A stretch of 9,092 nt of DNA from Sedimentisphaerales bacterium (GCA_016933985.1 JAFGTU010000336.1:1-9092), one strand, 5' to 3'; positions 1 through 6,275 are shown, counted from the stretch's first letter. Notes: generated by a model not told the origin, from the sequence alone. A program made the numbers and translations.

Positions 1-598
1 CCGAGCACCCCGTGCATCTGCTGTAATCGACGGTCGAAAGCCCGTCAATCACGTGAAGAGCATCGAACTTGCACGCCCTCGTGCAGTCCCCGAACCCGAG
101 GCACCCGAACTTGCAAGCCTGCGCGTTTGCCAGGGCATTCGCCGCCGTGCAGCTCGGTATCCCGTAATACTCCGCGTAGAACATCCTCTGGTCCCCCCGG
201 CTGCGGCAGTGCACTATAGGCCGTTTTGCAGGACCCGACTCGCTGACCTGTAAATTCAAGACCTTTGCTATCGCCGCCGAGACATCCGCCCCGCCGGGCG
301 CACACTTGCCCAAAAGCTCCGGATTATCACGAACCGCCTTGGCATAAGACCCGCACCCCGCAAAACCGCACGCTCCACAATCAACATTCGGCAGCGCCGC
401 GTGAATCTGCTCTATCTTCGGATCGACCTCGACCTTGAGCCGCTCGCTCGCGATCAAGAGCACAATCGCAAACCCAGTCCCAAGCCCAAGCAGGACCGCC
501 CCGTCCAGAAATATCTTACCGACCCCGTTATCAGAAACGCCGGCCCCAGCCACCAAAGCAACATGCCACATACCACATACGACATACGACCAAATCAT
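1..598 (-). CDS. rnfB: RnfB, ferredoxin-like subunit of Rnf complex (3' part outside window)
   Basis: RnfB passes electrons from reduced ferredoxin into the membrane-bound Rnf complex. The visible 199 residues show a hydrophobic N-terminal anchor (about residues 29-50), then the [4Fe-4S] domain with CGACGFAGC (C74, C77, C82) and C99, following the family signature LP-x3-CGxCG-x3-C. After a linker comes the CKFGCLGFGDCTRAC segment (C162, C166, C172, C176) typical of longer, clostridial-type RnfB, and the beginning of a ferredoxin domain (C195, C198). The gene then leaves the window. The ATG at 598 overlaps the rnfA stop as ATGA, which suggests translational coupling. The N-terminus is longer than in E. 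coli RsxB, and its first residues are encoded by a heptamer repeat (563-590). An internal ATG at 571 is an alternative start. Family assignment is secure; the exact start is less so. Confidence 0.93.
   Translation of the reverse strand, partial: MIWSYVVCGMWHVALVAGAGVSDNGVGKIFLDGAVLLGLGTGFAIVLLIASERLKVEVDPKIEQIHAALPNVDCGACGFAGCGSYAKAVRDNPELLGKCAPGGADVSAAIAKVLNLQVSESGPAKRPIVHCRSRGDQRMFYAEYYGIPSCTAANALANAQACKFGCLGFGDCTRACKFDALHVIDGLSTVDYSRCTGCS
563..590. repeat. Four tandem 7-bp units at rnfA/rnfB junction
   Basis: Four consecutive heptamers read ATGCCAC, ATACCAC, ATACGAC, ATACGAC on the plus strand. They lie inside the first codons of rnfB, just after the ATGA overlap with rnfA. A 7-bp unit does not preserve reading frame, so this is not a protein repeat. 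It most likely reflects a spacer repeat or slippage tract that became part of the rnfB N-terminus. Confidence 0.75.
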
Positions 599-1185
599 CT
601 AATCATCCCCGCAAAACCCATGAACGCCATAGCGAGCAGCCCGGCGGTTATCAGCGTTATCGGCGCCCCTTTGAGGCACCCGGGCACATCCGCCAACTGC
701 AAATTCTCCCGGATGCCCGCCATGATGCAAATCGCCATCGTGAATCCAATCCCAGCACCGAAGCTCTCCACCGCTGCTAAAATCAGGCTATCGACACCCC
801 ACAAGTCCAAAAACAGGCACAGACCCAATATCGCGCAGTTCGTCGTTATCAGTGGAAGAAATATCCCGAAGCTCTCGTAAAGCGATGGAAAGAACTTCCT
901 CAGGTACATCTCAACAAGCTGCACCGCCCCGGCTATCACCAGTATAAAGCAGACGTACCGTGCAACCTCAAGCCCGAATCGCATCAAAATCCAGTTGTTG
1001 ATCATATAAGTCAGCACGCCGCTCAGAGTCACCACAAATGTAACCGCCATACCCATCCCGAAGGCCATATCGATTCGCCCCGACACCCCAAGATAAGGGC
1101 ACGTGCCCAGAAACTTGGTGAATACCAGGTTGTTGATAATCACCATTGATATGAAGGCCAGAACCAACGCGTTTAGTGTATCCAT
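595..1185 (-). CDS. rnfA: RnfA, membrane subunit of Rnf complex
   Basis: This 196-residue, strongly hydrophobic protein has the usual RnfA length (about 190-200). It shows the family landmarks NNLVFTKFLGTCPYLGVS near the N-terminus and PLITTNCAILG in the middle. C29 and C117 correspond to the cysteines that, with the equivalent pair in RnfE, hold a [2Fe-2S] cluster within the membrane in the Rnf/NQR family. The protein is predicted to have about six membrane helices. Its start at 1185 follows AGGACAGGATTT, a ribosome-binding site that begins within the rnfE stop codon; the gap to rnfE is only 12 bp. Its own stop overlaps the rnfB start. Nothing is atypical here, and the assignment is firm. 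Confidence 0.96.
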   Translation of the reverse strand: MDTLNALVLAFISMVIINNLVFTKFLGTCPYLGVSGRIDMAFGMGMAVTFVVTLSGVLTYMINNWILMRFGLEVARYVCFILVIAGAVQLVEMYLRKFFPSLYESFGIFLPLITTNCAILGLCLFLDLWGVDSLILAAVESFGAGIGFTMAICIMAGIRENLQLADVPGCLKGAPITLITAGLLAMAFMGFAGMIR

Positions 1186-1197
1186 AAATCCTGTCCT

Positions 1198-1818
1198 TTA
1201 ACGCCGAGCCTTGCTCGTCAGATTGACCAGCCCCAGCATCAGCCCCAGAGTGACAAACGCCCCCACGGGCATCCCCATCGCCGCCCACGGCAGGAAAGAA
1301 CCCGGCATCACGGCAACCTCGAATATCTTGCCCGTCGCCAGAACCTCCCGGATGCCCGCAAGGACGCAAAGCGTTCCCGTAAAGCCCACGCCCATCCCGA
1401 CCGCATCGATAATACTCACAACGACGCCGTTCTTGCTCGCACAAGCCTCGGCCCGGCAGATTATGATGCAGTTCACGATTATCAGCGGAACGTAAGGACC
1501 CAACGTCTCGCTCATCACCGGAACATACGCCCGCAAAATCAAATCCGCTATCGTAACAAACGTCGCAATCGTCAGGGTGAACATCAGAATCCGAAGGTGC
1601 GGCTTCAATAGATGCCGCATCAGGCTAACGATTACATTGCTGCACACCAAAACGAAGATCACGCAGCATCCCATAGTAAGCGCAGGCTTTACCGCCGCCG
1701 TAACCGCCAGCGTCGGGCACATCCCCAACAGCAGCCGAAATACAGGGTTCTCACGCCACAACCCGGCCAACAGCGTGTCTTTATAGACACCCGCTCTCGC
1801 TTCACCTTCATTTGCCAT
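1198..1818 (-). CDS. rnfE: RnfE, membrane subunit of Rnf complex
   Basis: RnfE is the partner of RnfA in the membrane core that passes electrons across the bilayer and couples this to ion transport. The 206-residue protein has the family pattern ENPVFRLLLGMCPTLAVT near the N-terminus (C34) and PLIIVNCIIICRAEA in the middle (C117). These two cysteines match those expected to bind the shared [2Fe-2S] cluster. The later GMGVGFTGTLCVLAGIRE segment is also typical. The ATG at 1818 lies inside the end of rnfG (11-bp overlap), with a GGGG-type ribosome-binding site about 10 nt upstream, indicating translational coupling. It has about six predicted membrane helices. It is homologous to RnfA; position in the operon and the RAEA motif separate the two. 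Confidence 0.96.
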   Translation of the reverse strand: MANEGEARAGVYKDTLLAGLWRENPVFRLLLGMCPTLAVTAAVKPALTMGCCVIFVLVCSNVIVSLMRHLLKPHLRILMFTLTIATFVTIADLILRAYVPVMSETLGPYVPLIIVNCIIICRAEACASKNGVVVSIIDAVGMGVGFTGTLCVLAGIREVLATGKIFEVAVMPGSFLPWAAMGMPVGAFVTLGLMLGLVNLTSKARR

Positions 1819-2437
1819 TACTAATCAGCCCCTTCTTTGCCATCTGCTCTTTTATCTGCCCCACAGTATCGTTCAATATCCTAACCACCGCCTCGCTGCT
1901 TATCGTCGCGCCGCTTATCGCAACGATCTCTGAATCAACCTTCTCCGGGTCACCGCTTGTTACCAGCTTCAACTGTCCAACGGGCAAGCCCTTCTTGAAC
2001 TGCTTCCAGAAGTAATAGTCCTTGTCCTTTATCCTGTCGCCAAACCCCGGAGTCTCATTACTCATTAAGACATCGTACCCGGCAAAATTCTCAAACTTGG
2101 CATCGACGGCCACTACAAGGTCGATTCTATCCGCAAAGCCCGAGCCGCTAACAGTAAAGCTCCACCCCACGCACTTCTCGCCGTCGCCCTCGCCCTTATA
2201 TACAGCGATATCGGAGGTCTTCCCTCGACTAGACGTAAGCTCGATCCTCTCCACCACTTCACGAAAATGAACCGCATCGGGCAGCAGGCCCTTCGCCAGC
2301 CGGTTCAGCTTGTCTATCCGATTCTGCCTGATCGTCGGCTCCAAAGCATAATTAGTGGCCGCCAATAGCAGCCCGAATACAAACGACGAAACAATCAAAA
2401 GCCAGCTCTGCTCAATAAAATGCTTCAGCTTACCCAT
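1808..2437 (-). CDS. rnfG: RnfG, covalent-FMN subunit of Rnf complex
   Basis: RnfG is a membrane-anchored flavoprotein of the Rnf complex. From the chosen ATG at 2437 it is 209 residues long, with one N-terminal membrane helix (about residues 11-30) followed by a soluble FMN-binding domain. The sequence shows NETPGFGDRI (residues 127-136) and AISGATISS (173-181). T178 of SGAT is the residue expected to carry FMN through a phosphoester bond made by ApbE. The start at 2437 is preferred over the in-frame ATG at 2458 because AGAGG lies 8 nt upstream of it and because the longer version would translate part of a repeat. The gene overlaps rnfE by 11 bp but is separated from rnfD by an unusually long 227-bp spacer. 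No ApbE gene is seen in the window. Confidence 0.94.
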   Translation of the reverse strand: MGKLKHFIEQSWLLIVSSFVFGLLLAATNYALEPTIRQNRIDKLNRLAKGLLPDAVHFREVVERIELTSSRGKTSDIAVYKGEGDGEKCVGWSFTVSGSGFADRIDLVVAVDAKFENFAGYDVLMSNETPGFGDRIKDKDYYFWKQFKKGLPVGQLKLVTSGDPEKVDSEIVAISGATISSEAVVRILNDTVGQIKEQMAKKGLISNGK

Positions 2438-2453
2438 ATCAAAAACCTCTTTT

Positions 2454-2478
2454 GCCACAAAGACACGAAGACACCAAG
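2454..2478. repeat. 25-bp three-octamer repeat, copy A (inverted relative to B-D)
   Basis: The sequence is built from three degenerate octamers of the form CACNAAGN (GCCACAAAG, ACACGAAG, ACACCAAG on the plus strand). It is oriented opposite to the copies at 2591-2615 and 2634-2658 and matches the latter at 20 of 25 positions after reverse complementing. It begins 16 bp upstream of the rnfG start. Confidence 0.85.
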
Positions 2479-2479
2479 A

Positions 2480-2581
2480 TTATGAAATAGCTTTCTTCAT
2501 GCCATTCTTCATTACCGGCACATCGGCATCCACGATCTTGGCCGAAACTTCTTCCCTTTCAGACGCCTTTTCAAATTCCAT
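2480..2581 (-). pseudogene. Internally deleted remnant of a GxxExxY-family gene
   Basis: This is a 33-codon ORF from the ATG at 2581 to the TAA at 2480. Its first 19 residues, MEFEKASEREEVSAKIVDA, resemble the start of GxxExxY proteins (small PD-(D/E)XK-like family of about 125 residues), which continue with a VHKxLGPGLLExxY segment. The following residues, DVPVMKNGMKKAIS, resemble the family's C-terminus (NFNVPxxKDGIKR-). The central body, including the GxxExxY motif and the nuclease-like core, is absent, and the two ends are joined in frame. No ribosome-binding site is seen ahead of the ATG. CACNAAGN-type repeats flank it on both sides. The family resemblance is recalled from knowledge and was not searched. 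It could still encode a tiny peptide, but a remnant is the better reading. Confidence 0.6.
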
Positions 2582-2590
2582 CTAATATTG

Positions 2591-2615
2591 CTTAGTGCCT
2601 TACTGCCTTCGTGGC
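2591..2615. repeat. 25-bp three-octamer repeat, copy B
   Basis: On the minus strand this reads GCCACGAAG, GCAGTAAG, GCACTAAG. It is in the same orientation as the copies at 2634-2658 and 3726-3750. With the adjoining TAAT it shares an exact 16-bp block (2604-2619) with the rnfC-rnfD spacer (3739-3754). It lies 9 bp upstream of the start of the GxxExxY remnant. Confidence 0.85.
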
Positions 2616-2633
2616 TAATAATACCTACTATCA

Positions 2634-2658
2634 CTTCGTGTCTTAGCGCCTTCGTGGC
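2634..2658. repeat. 25-bp three-octamer repeat, copy C (pairs with copy A)
   Basis: On the minus strand this reads GCCACGAAG, GCGCTAAG, ACACGAAG, ending 6 bp from the rnfD stop codon. In the rnf transcript it could pair with copy A at 2454-2478: of 25 positions, 20 are Watson-Crick pairs, 3 are G-U pairs and 2 are mismatches. That would enclose the remnant ORF in a long hairpin between rnfD and rnfG. Confidence 0.85.
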
Positions 2659-2664
2659 AAAAAA

Positions 2665-3681
2665 CTACGTCACGCTCGGCTTCCCTCCCGCCGGAACGCG
2701 CTTGCATAACCTGTCTATAAGCGGCGTCACCGCGTTCATAATGAGAACGGAGAACATAACGCCTTCAGGATACCCGCCGAATACTCGTATCAGCATCGTC
2801 AAACCGCCGACGCCGATGCCGAAAATCCACATCCCCCGCCGAGTCAAAGGTGCGGTTACCGGGTCCGTAGCGATAAAAAACGCACACAACAGCAATCCGC
2901 CGCTCGTCAAATGATAAAAAGGCTGTACGTAAGAATACGAGTCTATCCAATAGGTTATCGTCCCGAAAACAAAAGCCGACAGCGCCACAGCCAACGGAAT
3001 ATGAAAAGCGATCGTCCTTCGCATCAAGAGATAACCCAAACCGATCGCCAACGCAATAACGCTCGTCTCCCCGAGACAGCCCCCCACCTCGCCCGTCACC
3101 GTCCACTTGAAATTCTGCTCGCCATAGATGTCCGCCCCCAACTGGTTCTTAATCGCCATCTTGCTCCACGCCAGCGGCGTCGCCTGAGTCCTCGCGTGAA
3201 TCATATTCTCCGCCGCGATCTTCGGCATCTTTCCATCAATGGTCGCAGGGGTGGCCCAGGTCGTCATCAAAGTCCCGAAAGAAACTGCCAGAAAAGTCCG
3301 CCCTGCCATCGCTGGATTAAAAATATTTGACCCAAGACCCCCGAAAACCATCTTCCCAATCGCAATCGCAAAAACACTCCCGATTACAGCCGTCCAAACC
3401 GGCAATCTTGGCGGAAGGGACAACGCGAGGATAATCCCGGTAACAACCGCACTGAAATCCCCGAGTGAACAAGCCTTCTTCCGCACAATATTACAGACCC
3501 ACTCCGTGGCAACCGATGCAATAACGCAAGTGGAAATAAGAATCAGAGCACGCAGCCGGAAATAATAACCCGCAGCAGCGATCGCAGGAGCCAGACCGAT
3601 GACAACATCAACCATCACCGTCCGCGTCGAAAGCGCCTGGCTAATATGAGGTGAAAAAGAAACACTTAAATCTTTCAGCAT
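2665..3681 (-). CDS. rnfD: RnfD, membrane flavin subunit of Rnf complex
   Basis: RnfD is the large membrane subunit (338 residues, normal length) that binds flavin and contributes to ion transport. Recognisable family segments are SPHI near the N-terminus (10-13), SLGDFSAVVTGIILALSLPP (72-91), SNIFNPAMAGRTFL (118-131), GGCLGETS (200-207) and ATDPVTAP (271-278). About nine or ten hydrophobic helices are visible. The covalent-FMN site, usually DxxTGATPL or DxxSGATPL, reads HARTQATPL here (162-170). The acceptor threonine T168 is kept, but the Asp is His and the Gly is Gln. The start at 3681 follows an AGGA-type site. The 76-bp spacer to rnfC upstream contains one octamer repeat. The family call is firm; whether the protein is flavinylated is uncertain. 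Confidence 0.95.
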   Translation of the reverse strand: MLKDLSVSFSPHISQALSTRTVMVDVVIGLAPAIAAAGYYFRLRALILISTCVIASVATEWVCNIVRKKACSLGDFSAVVTGIILALSLPPRLPVWTAVIGSVFAIAIGKMVFGGLGSNIFNPAMAGRTFLAVSFGTLMTTWATPATIDGKMPKIAAENMIHARTQATPLAWSKMAIKNQLGADIYGEQNFKWTVTGEVGGCLGETSVIALAIGLGYLLMRRTIAFHIPLAVALSAFVFGTITYWIDSYSYVQPFYHLTSGGLLLCAFFIATDPVTAPLTRRGMWIFGIGVGGLTMLIRVFGGYPEGVMFSVLIMNAVTPLIDRLCKRVPAGGKPSVT

Positions 3682-3725
3682 CTATCCTGCCCTTACTTGT
3701 CTCTGTCCTTCTGATGTCCGTTCTT

Positions 3726-3750
3726 CTTCGTGCCCTTGTGCCTTCGTGGC
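3726..3750. repeat. 25-bp three-octamer repeat, copy D, in rnfC-rnfD spacer
   Basis: On the minus strand this reads GCCACGAAG, GCACAAGG, GCACGAAG. It sits 7 bp downstream of the rnfC stop and is the same repeat type as the three copies between rnfD and rnfG, with the exact 16-bp block shared with copy B. No second arm is present here, so it does not form a hairpin with a nearby copy. Confidence 0.8.
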
Positions 3751-3757
3751 TAATCAC

Positions 3758-5122
3758 CTACTGCGGCATCCGCTTCTTCTGCCTGGCAACAAATATCTTA
3801 CCCGTCTTTATATAACCTGTAAGTTCAATATTTGCCGGGCACACATAGCTGCAGCACCCGCACTCCATACAAGCGTTCAGATAGTAGCTCTGAGCCAATT
3901 CCAAAAGATTGCTCTTGACCGCATGCGCAATCTTCGTCGGATTCAGATTCTCCGGGCAAACCGCAAGGCACCGCCCGCAGCGGATACAGGCCGTCTGCTG
4001 TCTTTTGAACTTCGCCTTGCCGATCTGCTCCTTGGTCAGCACCGTTATCGCCCCGCTGGTCTTCGTAAGGGGCGTATCAAGATCCGCTATCGCCAGCCCC
4101 ATCATCGGCCCGCCCATAATAACTTTCGCCGATTGCCGGGTAACTCCGCCGCAGAACTCTATCAAATCGCCCGCCAATGTCCCTATCGCAACATAATAGT
4201 TCCCCGGCCTGGCAATCGCCTCCCCGCTCACCGTAACAACCCGATGAGTCAAAGGCCGCTTATTGACAACCGCATCCGCAATCGCCGCCGTCGTCGCAAC
4301 GTTCAGCACAACCACCCCGATCATCGGCGGAATCCCGCCCGTCGGAACGCGCTTCCTCAAAACCGAGTTGATAAGCTGCCTCTCCCCACCCTGCGGATAT
4401 TTCGTCTTAACTACAGCCATCTCGATATCGTTACTGCCTCGCAGCGCTGTGCTCACAGCCTCTATCGCCGCAGGCTTATTGTCTTCGATGGCAAAAATCG
4501 CCCGCGAACAGCCCGACGCCGCCTTCGCAAGCTTGACGCCCGCAACAATCTGATTTGTCCTCTCTAACATCATCCGGTAGTCGCACGTAATATAAGGCTC
4601 GCACTCGCAGCCGTTGATAATCATAGTCTCATTCGGCTTCTGCGGGTTCGGCTCGATCTTTACCCTCGTCGGAAACCCCGCACCCCCCATACCGACAAGC
4701 CCCCCCTCACGAATCGCCTCGCATATCTGCCCCGACGAATACGCGCTCGCATCGAAATCACCCTTCAGCTCCCACGCAGGTTGCACCGGCGAGGTCTCAG
4801 CCTCCGCCGAAATCACCACCGCCAGAGTCCGCCCCAGGACAGCATGAGAACGCAATCCGATCTCTTTGACCTTGCCTGCAATAGGAGAATGCACCGGTGC
4901 ACAAACAAAAGCATCGCAATCCCCAACCTTCTGGCCCGCCTCAACCTCCGCACCCTTCTCGACCACAGCCCGGCACGGCGCCCCTATATGCTGGCTGAGC
5001 ATTATTGCAACCTCTTTGACCGCAGGACCGGCTTGGATCGCGCTCTCACAGGTAATACCCTTCCGCTCCGGGGGATGCACACCGCCGCGAAAAGAAAGTC
5101 TGCCTTTGATTTTAGCTGCCAT
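3758..5122 (-). CDS. rnfC: RnfC, NADH-interacting Fe-S flavoprotein subunit
   Basis: RnfC is the peripheral subunit where NAD+/NADH is thought to bind, with FMN and two [4Fe-4S] clusters. From the ATG at 5122 it has 454 residues. Motifs in order are FRGGVHPPERK (11-21), GGLVGMGGAGFPT (140-152, the glycine-rich nucleotide loop), NGCECEPYITCD (170-181), YPQGGERQLI (242-251), and two cluster motifs. These are CIRCGRCLAVCP (C379, C382, C385, C389) and CMECGCCSYVCP (C418, C421, C424, C428). A TTG seven codons upstream (5143) is in frame, but the ATG at 5122 matches the usual family start, shortly before GGxHPP. The gene lacks the long alanine-rich C-terminal extension of enterobacterial RsxC. It follows the rseC-like gene after 32 bp. 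Confidence 0.96.
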   Translation of the reverse strand: MAAKIKGRLSFRGGVHPPERKGITCESAIQAGPAVKEVAIMLSQHIGAPCRAVVEKGAEVEAGQKVGDCDAFVCAPVHSPIAGKVKEIGLRSHAVLGRTLAVVISAEAETSPVQPAWELKGDFDASAYSSGQICEAIREGGLVGMGGAGFPTRVKIEPNPQKPNETMIINGCECEPYITCDYRMMLERTNQIVAGVKLAKAASGCSRAIFAIEDNKPAAIEAVSTALRGSNDIEMAVVKTKYPQGGERQLINSVLRKRVPTGGIPPMIGVVVLNVATTAAIADAVVNKRPLTHRVVTVSGEAIARPGNYYVAIGTLAGDLIEFCGGVTRQSAKVIMGGPMMGLAIADLDTPLTKTSGAITVLTKEQIGKAKFKRQQTACIRCGRCLAVCPENLNPTKIAHAVKSNLLELAQSYYLNACMECGCCSYVCPANIELTGYIKTGKIFVARQKKRMPQ

Positions 5123-5154
5123 AAAGAAACTTCGCCAAGACAACTATTGTTCTA

Positions 5155-5460
5155 TCAAGTTTGGCTGCCCGATTTCTTACACATTCGCCTGTTAATCCTC
5201 TCCGCAACCAATACCCATAAAAGAGTCGCCGCCACAGCCGAAACTAATCCCAACGCCGTCCGCACTTCGACCCTCGCTGTAAGAAGACCCGCCGCCCGCT
5301 CGACAGCCGCCAGAAAAACAACAAAAATCACTATCGGCGACAGAAAAGCAACAACAACGCTCAGAGCAAGCGAAGTGCCATCCGCCCCTTCTAATTTGCC
5401 GTAGACCTCACCACAATCGTGCCTCTGGCGGCAGCCTTCACATTTTCTTTGACCGTTCAT
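5155..5460 (-). CDS. Short RseC/MucC-like membrane protein heading the rnf operon
   Basis: The protein is 101 residues long from the ATG at 5460. It has a CEGCRQRHDC motif (C7, C10, C16) that matches the C-x2-C-x5-C motif of E. coli RseC (CSSCASRAGC), followed by two hydrophobic helices (about 30-53 and 67-86) and a basic C-terminus. RseC works with the Rsx (Rnf) complex in keeping SoxR reduced in E. coli, and rseC-like genes often sit beside rnf genes. It is shorter than RseC (about 150-160 residues) because the domain ahead of the cysteines is missing. The ATG at 5460 has a GGAAG-like site and leaves a leader of about 25 nt from the predicted promoter; the in-frame ATG at 5475 has no such site. 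An unrelated small membrane protein remains possible. Confidence 0.7.
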   Translation of the reverse strand: MNGQRKCEGCRQRHDCGEVYGKLEGADGTSLALSVVVAFLSPIVIFVVFLAAVERAAGLLTARVEVRTALGLVSAVAATLLWVLVAERINRRMCKKSGSQT

Positions 5461-5490
5461 ACTTCTTGCTTCCATGCAAGGTAAATGAGC

Positions 5491-5519
5491 TTTATACTAT
5501 GGGGTTTAGGACATTTCAA
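5491..5519 (-). promoter_or_regulatory. Predicted sigma70-type promoter for the rnf operon
   Basis: On the minus strand a -35 box TTGAAA (5519-5514) and a -10 box TATAAA (5496-5491) are separated by exactly 17 bp. Transcription would begin near 5484, about 24 nt before the rseC-like ATG at 5460. No other comparably good promoter was noticed upstream. The plus-strand TATACT at 5493-5498 overlaps this -10 box and could serve the divergent protease gene, but its -35 region is weak. Confidence 0.65.
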
Positions 5520-5550
5520 ACACTTTCTTCAAATTTCCCTGGGAATGGTT

Positions 5551-6221
5551 ATGAACAGACGTTTTGGGCTTATGATACTCGTTTCAATCTTCTCACTTGC
5601 AGCCGGCTGCGCCACAAACCCAATAACCCGAAAAACCGACCTAATGCCTATTTCCGAGCAGCAGGACATCGAGATCGGCAAAAACTACGCGCCCGAAATC
5701 GAAAAGCAGATGAGCGGAAAAATCCCCGACCAGGCCCTGCAAAATTATGTAAAAACCGTAGGACAGAAGATCGCACGTGTCAGCCACAATCAGACTTTCA
5801 AATACGAATTCACCGCCCTCCAGGACAAATCCGTTAACGCATTCGCACTGCCCGCAGGATACAACTGCTCCTCTCCGCCGCAACCTCGCAAGAAACGTCC
5901 AAAATCCCACTCACCATCGCCCAGTTGGGAACCCGCATTATAACCCTGCGATTCAACAGACAGGATGAACAGCAGGCCGATCTCGCAGGACTCGATTACA
6001 TGATTGCCGCCGGATACAATCCCTATGGGCTCGTTGAATGTATGGAAATGCTCGCGGCCCAAAACGAGCAAAGGCCGAGCGGGTTCCTTTCAACGCATCC
6101 CGTCCCCGAAAACCGCTCCGCTTATCTCAAGCAAAGCATAATGACAAAGCAACTCTGCCTTTCCAATACGCCAATAGGCAAAGAAGAATACGCAGTCGCC
6201 GTCCTAAGCCGTCTGAACTGA
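5551..6221 (+). pseudogene. M48-family metalloprotease lipoprotein, broken by internal deletion and frameshift
   Basis: The N-terminal part starts at 5551 with GGGA 7 nt upstream. It has a lipoprotein signal with lipobox LAAGC (C20), then the typical M48 run LMPISEQQDIEIGKNYAPEI and finally SVNAFALPAGY (residues 94-104). There the frame is lost; reading on gives a stop at 5941-5943. In another frame, from about 5865, the C-terminal part resumes and ends at 6221. It carries RQDEQQADLAGLDYM, whose E-x2-AD is the third zinc ligand region, and STHPVPENR. Between these, family members have a segment of roughly 50-60 residues with the HExxH motif, and no frame here contains it. The product cannot be an active protease. 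A true deletion or an assembly error would both explain this. Confidence 0.85.
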
Positions 6222-6226
6222 CCTAA

Positions 6227-6256
6227 GCCGGCACGTGGACACAACCGGCATTCTTT
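6227..6256 (+). terminator. Possible weak terminator after the protease pseudogene
   Basis: GCCGG (6227-6231) and CCGGC (6245-6249) form a 5-bp GC stem with a 13-nt loop, followed by ATTCTTT. The stem is short and the T-run is interrupted, so this is a weak candidate. It lies in the 118-bp gap between two convergent genes. Confidence 0.25.
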
Positions 6257-6275
6257 CATTCTCCACAGACAGCCG

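Noticed and set aside
401..880. 159-residue plus-strand ORF opposite rnfB and rnfA
   Set aside because: Antisense shadow; both genes on the minus strand show conserved cysteine motifs and operon overlaps.
968..1444. 158-residue minus-strand ORF overlapping rnfA and rnfE
   Set aside because: Out of frame with two clearly homologous membrane proteins; low-complexity sequence typical of a shadow frame.
2454..2658. The 25-bp repeats as a CRISPR array
   Set aside because: Copies are imperfect, in both orientations, unevenly spaced, built of octamers, and no cas gene is present.
3746..4567. 273-residue plus-strand ORF opposite rnfC
   Set aside because: Arg/His/Asn-rich antisense frame fully inside rnfC, which has all its family motifs.
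5122..5143. TTG at 5143 as the rnfC start
   Set aside because: The ATG at 5122 better matches the family N-terminus; no better ribosome-binding site was seen for the TTG.
5461..5475. ATG at 5475 as the start of the rseC-like gene
   Set aside because: It would leave a leader of only about 9 nt from the predicted promoter and has no ribosome-binding site; ATG 5460 fits both.
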